Assembly: GCA_012026885.1 (NCBI GenBank)
Contig: VEPL01000025.1
Coordinates: 482,595-546,594 of the forward strand
Direction of reading: 5' to 3'
DNA from: Betaproteobacteria bacterium
GTDB lineage: Bacteria > Pseudomonadota > Gammaproteobacteria > Burkholderiales > Rhodocyclaceae
Length of the DNA: 64,000 bases
Below the pieces are notes generated by a model. The model did not search any database. It saw nothing but the letters and a program-made list of their open reading frames with translations, and was not told the DNA's origin. Below, in pieces: positions 23,378 through 31,033 of this stretch (position 1 is the stretch's first letter; the number at the start of each line of letters is the position of its first letter). The translations under genes were made by a program, and so were the position numbers.

Positions 23378-23830
23378 ATGCGCAACTACCCGACCGACAG
23401 CCCCGAAGCGATGGCCCGCCTGCTGACCCTGGCGCTTGTTGCCGACGGCTCGGTGCACCGCGACGAGCTCGGCCTGCTCGAACGCGACGATTTGCTGGGG
23501 CGCATCGGCATCGACCAGGATGGCTTCGATACGGTCTATTACCAGTTTCACGAAGACATGCTCGCCTGCGGCCAGCGCCTGCCCGACGGACGCCTGGTGC
23601 TCGATGGGCAGACGGTCGTTGGCCTGCTCGACGACATCAGCCGTCCGGCGCTGCAGATGCAGATGGTGCGGTGCATCCACGACATCGGCCATTCGGACGG
23701 CATCCTCACCGGAGGCGAGACCGAACTGCTCGGCAAGGCCATGAAACGCTGGGGCGTCGACCTGTTCGAGCCGGGCGGAGTCGGCATTCCGATGCGCCGC
23801 CCGCCGGAGCGCGTCGAGCTGACCGCCTGA
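23378..23830 (+). CDS. TerB-like helical protein upstream of sbtAB
   Basis: A 150-aa soluble protein. The start (SPEAMARLLTLALVADGSVHRDEL) and the later HDIGHSDGILTGGETELL repeat the acidic, metal-binding-like helix-loop pattern of TerB/TerB-like proteins: D/E-rich turns after A-D-G and S-D-G. TerB-like proteins occur with tellurite resistance and many stress modules; no ter genes are present here. AAGGAG precedes the ATG at 23378. It lies 85 bases upstream of sbtA in the same direction, so it is probably the first gene of that transcript. What it does for carbon uptake is unknown. Confidence 0.72.
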   Translation: MRNYPTDSPEAMARLLTLALVADGSVHRDELGLLERDDLLGRIGIDQDGFDTVYYQFHEDMLACGQRLPDGRLVLDGQTVVGLLDDISRPALQMQMVRCIHDIGHSDGILTGGETELLGKAMKRWGVDLFEPGGVGIPMRRPPERVELTA

Positions 23831-23915
23831 GCGGCGGTCAGCCCCCAATTGCGGGCGGCAGCCGTGACGGGCATGCCGCGAATCCCCAGGATGCCGGCGT
23901 CGTGCCGGCCGGAAC

Positions 23916-24866
23916 ATGCTCATGCCCTTCGAACCCGTCATCCTCTTTTTCGCGCTCGGCCTGTTCGCCGGCGTCATCCGCTCGGACCTCAAGATACCGG
24001 GGGTCCTCTATGAATCGCTGAGCATCTTCCTGCTGCTCGCCATCGGCCTCAAGGGCGGCATCGAGCTGGCCAAGGTGCCGCTCGCCAGCGTCGCCGGGCA
24101 GGCGGCCGTGGTGGTGGCCGTGGCACTGCTGATACCGCTGACCGCGTTCGCGCTGCTGCGCGGCCCGGGTGGTCTGGTGCGTGCCGACGCGGCCTCGATC
24201 GCCGCCCATTATGGATCGGTCAGCGTCGTCACCTTCGCCGTGGCGGTCAGCTTCCTCGCGCGTACCGGACTCGACGCAGAGGGCTATCTGGTCGTCTTCC
24301 TGGTCTTCCTCGAGTTCCCGGCGCTCATCGTCGGGGTCATCCTGGCCCGGCGCGACGCGGCCGGGACGCGCTGGGGACACCTGCTGCACGAGGTCCTCTC
24401 GGGCAAGAGCATCGTGCTCCTGCTCGGTGGCCTCGTCATCGGCTGGATCGCCGGTGCCGAAGGCATCAAGCCGCTGGACCGGCTGTTCATCGACCTGTTC
24501 AAGGGCATGCTCGCCTTCTTCCTGCTCGAAATGGGGCTGGTCGTCGCCAGCCGCCTCGGCGACCTGCGCCGCGCCGGCGCCTTCCTCCTGGTCTTCGCCG
24601 TGGCCATGCCGGTCGCCGCGGGCATGCTCGGCATCGTGACGGCGAACGCCATCGGGCTCAGCACCGGCGGCGCCGTCCTGCTCGCCACGCTGTACGCGAG
24701 CGCGTCCTACATCGCGGCGCCGGCGGCGATGCGTATCGCCGTCCCCGAAGCCAACCCGGCGCTGTCGATCGGCGCCGCACTCGGCGTCACGTTCCCGTTC
24801 AACCTGCTCGCCGGCATCCCGCTATATCATTGGCTGGCTGTCCGCACCCACGGATTCTTCGCATGA
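23916..24866 (+). CDS. sbtA: SbtA-type sodium-dependent bicarbonate transporter
   Basis: A 316-aa membrane protein with about ten helices. It has the family blocks LALGLFAG-like FFALGLFAGVIRSDL, FLLLAIGLKGGIEL, IAAHYGSVSVVTFAVAV and ASASYIAAPAAMRIAVPEAN, the last forming the substrate/sodium region in SbtA. SbtA imports HCO3- with Na+ across the inner membrane. A second ATG at 23922 could also be used. The gene overlaps sbtB by 4 bases (ATGA), a coupling typical of sbtAB. A CbbR/CmpR-like regulator is divergent upstream. In a non-cyanobacterium this may serve autotrophic or anaplerotic carbon supply; no Rubisco gene lies in the window. Confidence 0.92.
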   Translation: MLMPFEPVILFFALGLFAGVIRSDLKIPGVLYESLSIFLLLAIGLKGGIELAKVPLASVAGQAAVVVAVALLIPLTAFALLRGPGGLVRADAASIAAHYGSVSVVTFAVAVSFLARTGLDAEGYLVVFLVFLEFPALIVGVILARRDAAGTRWGHLLHEVLSGKSIVLLLGGLVIGWIAGAEGIKPLDRLFIDLFKGMLAFFLLEMGLVVASRLGDLRRAGAFLLVFAVAMPVAAGMLGIVTANAIGLSTGGAVLLATLYASASYIAAPAAMRIAVPEANPALSIGAALGVTFPFNLLAGIPLYHWLAVRTHGFFA

Positions 24867-25186
24867 GCCAAGACCTCCATACGCGCAAGCTGCTTACCGT
24901 CATCTGCGAGGCCGGACTCGAGGAAGAACTGGCGGCCGACTTCGCCGCCGGCGGTGCCTGCGGCTACACGGTCACCGATGCCCGCGGCCAGGGAGCACAC
25001 GGGCATCGCGACGGTAGCTGGTCATCCGGCGCCAATATCCGTATCGAAGTGCTTTGCGACGAGCCCACGGCATTGGGCCTGCTCGAGATGCTCGCGACGC
25101 GCTATTTTGCCGACTACTACATGGTCGCCTTCGTTTCGGATGTCGCGGTGCTGCGTCCCGGCAAGTTCCAGTCGGTCGCGAACTAA
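24863..25186 (+). CDS. sbtB: SbtB-like PII-family regulator of SbtA
   Basis: A 107-aa PII-like protein. The T-loop region reads GYTVTDARGQGAHGHRDGSW and is followed by NIRIEVLCDEPTALGLLEML and the beta strand YYMVAFVSDVAVL, as in SbtB. In cyanobacteria SbtB binds adenine nucleotides including cAMP and controls SbtA. The Cys-containing C-terminal redox tail seen in some cyanobacterial SbtB proteins is absent; the protein ends RPGKFQSVAN. The start overlaps the sbtA stop, so the two are made together. Confidence 0.88.
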   Translation: MSQDLHTRKLLTVICEAGLEEELAADFAAGGACGYTVTDARGQGAHGHRDGSWSSGANIRIEVLCDEPTALGLLEMLATRYFADYYMVAFVSDVAVLRPGKFQSVAN

Positions 25187-25226
25187 AAAAGGCCTCCGGC
25201 AAGCAGCCGCGATTCAGGTGGAGGGT

Positions 25227-26084
25227 TCAGAATTTCCGTTGTGCCGTCGCAACGATTGCTTCGCTCAGGGTCTTGAGTGCCGCCATCGGCGCGGCTTCAC
25301 GTAGCGAGATCATGCCGGTCGGCACCAGGCTGAATTCCTCCGGTACCGTTTCGATGACGAGGTCGGCGGTGTGGCTGGATTGCTCCGCGACGCGGCGCGG
25401 CATCAGTGTCCAGCCGAGGCCGACGGCGACGCAGCCGAGGATGCCCTCGAGCGTGCCGAATTCCATGGCGTCGGCCACGGCGTGGCCTTGCTTGCGCTGC
25501 CAGGCGACGGCGCGTGTGCGGTAGGCGCAACCTTCGCGGAAGAGGATGAGCGGCAGCATGACCGGGTCGGTGCCGGCGGCGTGGACCAGCACCAATTCTT
25601 CGACGACCAGTTCGTCGAACCGCAAAGCGGCGTGGATGACCGGTCCGGCGACGAAGGCGCAGTCGAGCTTGTGGTCGAGCACCTTCTCGGTCAACGTGCT
25701 TGTCGTGTCGGTGAATATGCGCAGCTCGAGGCCGGGGTGGATTGTCCGCACGGCTTTCAGGGCACCCGGCAGGTGCAGGGCCGCGAAAGTCTCCATGGCG
25801 CCGATGCGCAGTTCGCCGGCGCTTTCGCCCACTTGCCGGACGGCCGACGCAGTCTGGCGTTCGAGCATGAGCATGCGCCGGGCGTAGTCGAGCAGTACCC
25901 GACCCGGGGGCGCGAGTTCGAGGCCGCGGCCTTTGCGGATGAAGAGTTCCGCCCCGAGTTCCTCTTCCAGGCGGCGGATGCGGCCAGTGACGTTGGACTG
26001 CACGGTGTTGAGCTTGCGCGAAGCGGCGAGGATGCCGCCTTCTTCGACGACGGCCTGAAAGGTGCGGAGGGCGACGAGTTCCAT
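25227..26084 (-). CDS. LysR-family regulator
   Basis: A 285-aa regulator. The N-terminal helix-turn-helix is FQAVVEEGGILAASRKLNTV then QSNVTGRIRRLEEELG; the effector domain follows from about residue 90 (GELRIGAMETFAALHLPGAL). It is divergent from an MFS transporter 102 bases away and so probably controls it. A perfect 6-2-6 palindrome (ATTTATCTATAAAT, 26085-26098) begins at the base before its start codon and could be an autoregulatory site. Its effector is unknown. Confidence 0.88.
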   Translation of the reverse strand: MELVALRTFQAVVEEGGILAASRKLNTVQSNVTGRIRRLEEELGAELFIRKGRGLELAPPGRVLLDYARRMLMLERQTASAVRQVGESAGELRIGAMETFAALHLPGALKAVRTIHPGLELRIFTDTTSTLTEKVLDHKLDCAFVAGPVIHAALRFDELVVEELVLVHAAGTDPVMLPLILFREGCAYRTRAVAWQRKQGHAVADAMEFGTLEGILGCVAVGLGWTLMPRRVAEQSSHTADLVIETVPEEFSLVPTGMISLREAAPMAALKTLSEAIVATAQRKF

Positions 26085-26186
26085 ATTTATCTATAAATAA
26101 GAATGGTGTGTTCTTAACAAATCATTTGTGCAGATAATTTACACTGGTTATCGTGCGAACTCAAGAACGATAAATGGAGCGTTGTC
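26085..26186. promoter_or_regulatory. Divergent LysR/MFS control region
   Basis: The gap is AT-rich. Besides the palindrome at 26085-26098 it holds an inverted repeat TTATCGT (26148-26154) and ACGATAA (26167-26173) just before the MFS Shine-Dalgarno. A rightward promoter candidate is TTCTTA (26111-26116), 16 bases, GATAAT (26133-26138). The inverted repeat would lie just downstream of the start site, a position suited to repression. Confidence 0.5.
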
Positions 26187-27383
26187 ATGACTTCACAGAG
26201 AGAACGACTACAGGTGTTGAGCGCCGGGATTTTCAGCTTGCTGCTGACCTTCGGTGTCGCACGCTTTGCCTACACGCCGCTGTTGCCGCTCATGCAGCAG
26301 CAAGCCGGGCTGGGACTGGCCGAAGCCGGATGGCTGGCGGCCCTGAATTATGCCGGCTATCTGTGCGGGGCGCTGATCGCCTCGCAGATCAGCGACCTCG
26401 TCCTGAAGGACAGGCTCTACAGGATCGGGCTGGTCGTCGCCATTGTCAGCACGGTGATGATGGGCCTGACGACCGATCCGCTGCTGTGGATGGCCTCGCG
26501 CTTCATCGCCGGGCTGTCGAGCGCGGCCGGGATGCTGCTTGGCACCGGGTTGATCCTCAACTGGCTGATCCGCCACAACCACCGGCCCGAACTGGGTATC
26601 CATTTCGCCGGCATCGGCCTCGGGATTGCCGGCTGCGCCCTGGCTGTCTGGCTGATGGGCGGCTGGCTGGATTGGCGCGAGCAGTGGTTCGCATTTTCGG
26701 CCATTGCCTGCGTGCTCATCGTGCCGGCGCTTTCCTGGTTGCCGGCTCCGGACACGAGTGCGGTGACGAAGAGCGGTGCGCCCATGCACGACAATCCGCC
26801 AAGCCCCGTTTTTCTGCGCATCTTCATGGCGGCCTACTTCTGTGCCGGTTTCGGCTATGTCATCAGCGCCACCTTCATCGTCGCCATCGTGGACGGCTTG
26901 CCGGGACTGGCCGGGCAAGGCGGGCTGGCGTTCCTGGCCATCGGGCTGGCGGCGACGCCGGCGGCCTTCAACTGGGATCTGATTGCCCGCTACACGGGGG
27001 ACATCAACGCACTGATCCTCGCTGCCGTGCTCCAGATCGTCGGCATCGTGCTGCCCGTAGCCGTCGGCGGCCTGTATGCCACGCTGTTCGGTGCGCTGCT
27101 CTTTGGTGGCACCTTCATTGGCATGGTCAGTCTGGTTCTAACCATGGCCGGGCGCTACTACCCGACGCGGCCGGCCAAGATGATGAGCAAGATGACCCTT
27201 TCCTACGGCGTGGCGCAGATCATCGGGCCGGCCATCGTCGGCTGGCTGGCGACGCGGCTTGGCAATTATTCGATCGGCCTCTATCTGGCCGGCGGGGTAA
27301 TGGGCGTCGGCGTCATCCTCCTGGCGATACTGAAACTGGTCGAAAAGCGGGACGCCACCCCGGTGCCCTGCTTGCAGAACTGA
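26187..27383 (+). CDS. MFS transporter, YbfB/YjiJ family
   Basis: A 398-aa major facilitator protein with about twelve helices. The N-terminal signature GVARFAYTPLLPLMQQQAGL and then AGWLAALNYAGYLCGAL is typical of the YbfB/YjiJ family. The conserved loop between helices 2 and 3 is present as SDLVLKDRLYRIG. Substrate is unknown; family members are often placed near LysR regulators that control them, as here. GGAG at 26175-26178 precedes the ATG. Confidence 0.88.
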   Translation: MTSQRERLQVLSAGIFSLLLTFGVARFAYTPLLPLMQQQAGLGLAEAGWLAALNYAGYLCGALIASQISDLVLKDRLYRIGLVVAIVSTVMMGLTTDPLLWMASRFIAGLSSAAGMLLGTGLILNWLIRHNHRPELGIHFAGIGLGIAGCALAVWLMGGWLDWREQWFAFSAIACVLIVPALSWLPAPDTSAVTKSGAPMHDNPPSPVFLRIFMAAYFCAGFGYVISATFIVAIVDGLPGLAGQGGLAFLAIGLAATPAAFNWDLIARYTGDINALILAAVLQIVGIVLPVAVGGLYATLFGALLFGGTFIGMVSLVLTMAGRYYPTRPAKMMSKMTLSYGVAQIIGPAIVGWLATRLGNYSIGLYLAGGVMGVGVILLAILKLVEKRDATPVPCLQN

Positions 27384-27634
27384 ACCGGGACGGCAGCTTC
27401 CCAGTCCGGCTGAGATCCCAAGGTATCGGCGTTTGCCGATGTCGAGTCTCGGCCAATCGGAGCCGTAGCCATACGGTTCGGCTCAGGCCGTAAAGTATCG
27501 GTCAGCCGACGTTCAGATGCGGCTTGGCCTGAAGGGCCGACTATCGATTGGGTGAACTGTGATAATTCAAGTTGCTTCCATCAGATGGCGCATGAATCAT
27601 TCGATACAACACTCAAGTCACTCAGAAACCATCT
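27384..27634. other. Non-coding gap with no recognisable gene
   Basis: I see no credible ORF here. The stretch holds several short inverted repeats (for example GGCGTTTGCC near 27427) and becomes AT-rich close to the dehalogenase start. Its texture differs from the tightly packed neighbouring genes and may be a remnant of lost genes. Confidence 0.4.
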
Positions 27635-28357
27635 ATGCCTTCACAAAATCCGTCTACAGTCAAAGCCCTGATCTTCGATGTCTTCGGGACCCTCGTAGAT
27701 TGGCGCAAGTCGATTGCGCGCGAAGCCGAGCGCCAACTCGCGCCAAAGATGATCGAGCTTGACTGGCTGGCTTTTGCCGATGACTGGCGGGCAGAGTATC
27801 AGCCGGCGATGGAGGAGGTACGTACAGGAAGGATTCCCTTTTCCAAGCTCGATCAGCTGCACCGGCGAAATCTCGATATCGTCCTGTCCTCCCATGGACT
27901 AGACGGCCTCGACGAAAATACGCGACGCGAGCTCAACCTTGCTTGGCACCGACTCGATGCTTGGCCCGATGTTGCCAATGGCCTCGCCGCCTTGCGCGCA
28001 AGCTTCCTGCTGGCGCCATGCTCCAACGGTAATATTTCGCTAATGGTCGATCTGGCTCGACGCAACGGGTTTCACTGGGATGCGATTCTCGGCGCCGAGT
28101 TTGCGCGCGACTACAAGCCGAAGCCGGCGGTCTATCTCAGCGCGGCGGACGCCTTTGATCTCTTGCCCGGCGAGGTGATGATGGTCGCTGCGCACTCCTC
28201 GGATCTCAAAGCTGCCGCGAACTGCGGACTCTCGACCTGCTTTGTCTCCCGCCCGGACGAATTCGGCGCCGGCATCGGCGAAACCGTGCCGGCCGGCAGC
28301 GTCGACATTAGCGTCAGCAACCTGCTCGAGTTGGCACAGCGCTTGGGATGCTCTTGA
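27635..28357 (+). CDS. (S)-2-haloacid dehalogenase type II (HAD superfamily)
   Basis: A 240-aa HAD protein. Motif I is IFDVFGTLVDW with the nucleophile D15. Motif II lies in APCSNGNISLM, motif III lysine in RDYKPKPAVYLSA, and motif IV in VMMVAAHSSDLKAA. The S-S-D-L-K version of motif IV and the D-x-F-G-T motif I are those of L-2-haloacid dehalogenases, which hydrolyse C-Cl or C-F bonds of 2-haloalkanoic acids. The natural substrate could differ. There is no clear Shine-Dalgarno before the ATG, and the flanking gaps look unlike the rest of the window, so it may have arrived separately. Confidence 0.85.
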   Translation: MPSQNPSTVKALIFDVFGTLVDWRKSIAREAERQLAPKMIELDWLAFADDWRAEYQPAMEEVRTGRIPFSKLDQLHRRNLDIVLSSHGLDGLDENTRRELNLAWHRLDAWPDVANGLAALRASFLLAPCSNGNISLMVDLARRNGFHWDAILGAEFARDYKPKPAVYLSAADAFDLLPGEVMMVAAHSSDLKAAANCGLSTCFVSRPDEFGAGIGETVPAGSVDISVSNLLELAQRLGCS

Positions 28358-28698
28358 ACGACCACGTTGTTGCGCGACCACGGGCGGGTATGGGTTGTGG
28401 TGTGAATTTTCCGGGTCGGTAAGTTGACCTTCTTCGTGGCATTAGCTCGAAGGTCCGTTCCCTGCTATCAACCTGCCAGACATCGCTGATGGTCGATCGG
28501 CCGTTCAGGCCGACGTGCAGTAATGGAAGATTCTCTTGGTGCTACGGCTCGACGCCGTTACCTGTTGTTGGGGTTTTCGACGATTGAATGTCGGCAGTGG
28601 GTCGATAGCCTCTGTCAGCCATTGGCTAGCCGACACCGTCTGCCGGATAGCCAATAAAAAACCCGGCCGCGGCCGGGTTTGCAGATGGCGGGGACGGG
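28358..28698. other. Non-coding gap between dehalogenase and fumarase genes
   Basis: Apart from the fumarase terminator at its right end I see no gene. Codon usage and composition are not those of coding sequence in any frame, and base composition is lower in GC than the neighbours. Short segments such as GGCCGTTCAGGCCGACGTG look degenerate rather than conserved. Confidence 0.45.
28655..28680 (-). terminator. Intrinsic terminator of the fumarase gene
   Basis: On the minus strand ACCCGGCC, GC, GGCCGGGT (28678-28661) forms a perfect hairpin followed by TTTTTTATT. It lies 18 bases after the fumarase stop codon. The A-run on the other side could also make it work for the plus strand, though only weakly. 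Confidence 0.88.
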
Positions 28699-30231
28699 TC
28701 AGGCCTTGACCGGAATCTTGCCGATCTTGACCTGCCATTCCTTCGGTCCGGTTTCGTGAACCGACGTTCCCGAGGAGTCGACCGCAACCGTCACCGGCAT
28801 GTTCTCGACGTCGAACTCGTAGATGGCTTCCATGCCGAGGTCGGCGAAGCCGACGACCTTGGCCGACTTGATCGCCTTGGCGACCAGGTAGGCGGCGCCG
28901 CCGACGGCCATCAGGTAGGCCGACTGGTTGTCCTTGATGGCCGCGATGGCGGTGGGGCCGCGCTCGGACTTGCCGACCATGGAGATCAGACCGGTCTGCT
29001 CGAGCATCATGCGGGTGAACTTGTCCATGCGCGTGGCGGTGGTCGGGCCGGCCGGGCCGACGACTTCGTCACGCACCGGGTCGACCGGGCCGACGTAGTA
29101 AATCACGCGGTTGGTAAAGTCGACCGGCAGCTTCTCGCCCTTGGCCAGCATGTCGGCGATGCGCTTGTGGGCAGCATCGCGGCCGGTCAGCATCTTGCCG
29201 TTGAGCAGCAGCTTCTGGCCCGGCTTCCACGAGGCGACTGCTTCCTTGGTCAGGGTATTGAGGTCGACGCGGGTCGCCGCCTTGAGGTCCGGCGTCCAGG
29301 TCACGGCCGGCCAGTCCGCGAGCTTGGGCACGTCCAGCTTGGCCGGGCCGGAGCCGTCGAGGTGGAAGTGGCAGTGACGGGTAGCGGCGCAGTTGGGCAC
29401 CAGCGCGACCGGCAGGTTGGCCGCGTGGCAGGGGTAGTCGAGCACCTTGACGTCAAGCACGGTGGTCAGGCCGCCGAGACCCTGGGCGCCGACGCCCAGC
29501 GCGTTGACCTTCTCGTACAGTTCGAGGCGCAGTTCCTCGGCGCGCGAGAGTTTCGCACCGGAGGCCGCCTTGGCCTTCAGTTCGTGGATGTCGACCGGCG
29601 CCATGATCGATTCCTTGGCCAACAACATGGCCTTTTCCGGCGTGCCGCCGATGCCGATGCCGATGATCCCCGGCGGACACCAGCCGGCGCCCATTTCCGG
29701 AATCTTCTTCAGCACCCAGTCGACCAGGTCGTCGGACGGGTTGAGCATGGCGAACTTGGACTTGGCCTCGGAGCCGCCGCCCTTGGCCGCGCAGATGACT
29801 TCGACGTGGTCGCCCTCGACGATCTCGAAGTGCACCACGGCCGGGGTGTTGTCCTTGGTGTTCTTGCGCGCGCCGGCCGGGTCGGCGAGCACCGAGGCGC
29901 GCAGCGGGTTGTCCGGGTTGGCATAGGCGCGGCGGACGCCCTCGTCGATCATCTTCTGGATGCTCATCGTCGCATCCGGCCAGGTGACCTGCATGCCGAC
30001 CTTGATGAAGACCATGCCGATGCCGGTATCCTGGCAGATCGGGCGGTGGCCTTCGGCGGCCATGCGCGAGTTGGTCAGGATCTGGGCGATGGCGTCCTTG
30101 GCCGCGGGGCTCTCCTCGCGCTCGTAAGCTTCGCCCAGCGCAGTGATGTAATCGAGCGGGTGGTAGTAGCTGATGTACTGGAAGGCGTCGGCGACGGACT
30201 GGATCAGGTCTTCCTGTTTGATGGCGGTCAT
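28699..30231 (-). CDS. fumA: Class I (iron-sulfur) fumarate hydratase
   Basis: A 510-aa enzyme interconverting fumarate and malate in the TCA cycle. Class I signatures are EGHRPICQDTGIGMVFIKVG and PCHAANLPVALVPNCAATRH, which supply the cysteines that bind the oxygen-sensitive [4Fe-4S] cluster, and GGGSEAKSKFAMLNPSDD. The C-terminal beta domain contains GPTTATRMDKFTRMMLEQ. It begins 13 bases after the stop... of nothing on its own strand upstream except the YqhA-like gene, whose stop lies 13 bases before this start, so both are likely one transcript. Confidence 0.96.
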   Translation of the reverse strand: MTAIKQEDLIQSVADAFQYISYYHPLDYITALGEAYEREESPAAKDAIAQILTNSRMAAEGHRPICQDTGIGMVFIKVGMQVTWPDATMSIQKMIDEGVRRAYANPDNPLRASVLADPAGARKNTKDNTPAVVHFEIVEGDHVEVICAAKGGGSEAKSKFAMLNPSDDLVDWVLKKIPEMGAGWCPPGIIGIGIGGTPEKAMLLAKESIMAPVDIHELKAKAASGAKLSRAEELRLELYEKVNALGVGAQGLGGLTTVLDVKVLDYPCHAANLPVALVPNCAATRHCHFHLDGSGPAKLDVPKLADWPAVTWTPDLKAATRVDLNTLTKEAVASWKPGQKLLLNGKMLTGRDAAHKRIADMLAKGEKLPVDFTNRVIYYVGPVDPVRDEVVGPAGPTTATRMDKFTRMMLEQTGLISMVGKSERGPTAIAAIKDNQSAYLMAVGGAAYLVAKAIKSAKVVGFADLGMEAIYEFDVENMPVTVAVDSSGTSVHETGPKEWQVKIGKIPVKA

Positions 30232-30244
30232 GGGCGGCTCCGGG

Positions 30245-30781
30245 TCAGTGGTGTTTGGTGTGCTGCATGGCGAGGGTCTGCGTCATCATGCGATCGACCG
30301 CGGCCATGGCGACGGCCGAGACGAGGAAGACGACGTGGATGATCACCTGCCACTTGATCGTGTGCTCGGTCAGGTTGGCGGCGTTGATGAAGGTCTTCAG
30401 CAGGTGGATCGACGAGATGCCGATGATGGCAGTCGACAGCTTGATCTTGAGGACGCCGGCGTTGACGTGCGACAGCCACTCGGGCTGGTCGGGGTGGCCT
30501 TCGAGGTCGAGGCGCGAGACGAAGGTCTCGTAGCCGCCGACGATGACCATGATCAACAGGTTGGCGATCATGACCACGTCGATCAGGCCGAGCACCACCA
30601 GCATCACGTCGGTTTCGCTGACGTGCTTGCTGGAGAACGCACCATGGACGAGGTGGCTCAGCTCGATCATGAACAGCCAGCAGTAAACGATCTGCGCGAC
30701 AATCAGGCCAAGGTAGAGCGGCGCCTGGATCCAGCGGCTGGCGAAAATGAAGGATTCGAGATGCTTGACGAGCGAATTCAT
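30245..30781 (-). CDS. YqhA/TIGR00645-family membrane protein
   Basis: A 178-aa protein with four predicted membrane segments. It begins [20 protein letters not shown], followed by [20 protein letters not shown] and the loop [19 protein letters not shown], the stretch conserved in the TIGR00645/YqhA family. Its function is unknown. It is upstream of fumA with 13 bases between, a pairing that suggests co-transcription. The ATG at 30781 gives the normal family length; the longer frame to 30973 runs through the acsA upstream region. Confidence 0.88.
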   Translation of the reverse strand: MNSLVKHLESFIFASRWIQAPLYLGLIVAQIVYCWLFMIELSHLVHGAFSSKHVSETDVMLVVLGLIDVVMIANLLIMVIVGGYETFVSRLDLEGHPDQPEWLSHVNAGVLKIKLSTAIIGISSIHLLKTFINAANLTEHTIKWQVIIHVVFLVSAVAMAAVDRMMTQTLAMQHTKHH

Positions 30782-31033
30782 CGGCAAAGTCGGGGGAGTA
30801 GGGGAGCGCGAGTTTACCATGCCGCGGTCGACCGGCCGGAATATGCCAAATTGCTGCGCCGCAGCGTGATTTCGTAAGCGCTTTGTAAGATTATGGACGT
30901 CTAATGCCGCGCAACCGCTGGCAATGGGCGAAACTTCGTCTCGTCGCTTGCGCGGCTTTAGCATGCCCGGCATCCGCCCGGGATCCGATCGCTTGATCCA
31001 TCACAGATGCGAAGTACCGCAGAGGAGAAATTT
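30782..31033. promoter_or_regulatory. Divergent upstream region of acsA and the yqhA-fumA pair
   Basis: This 252-base gap must hold the promoters of two central metabolic transcripts. I see a small palindrome (GCTGCGCCGCAGC near 30854) and a locally AT-rich stretch (TAAGCGCTTTGTAAGATTATGG, about 30876-30897), but no pair of hexamers convincing enough to mark. Confidence 0.4.
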
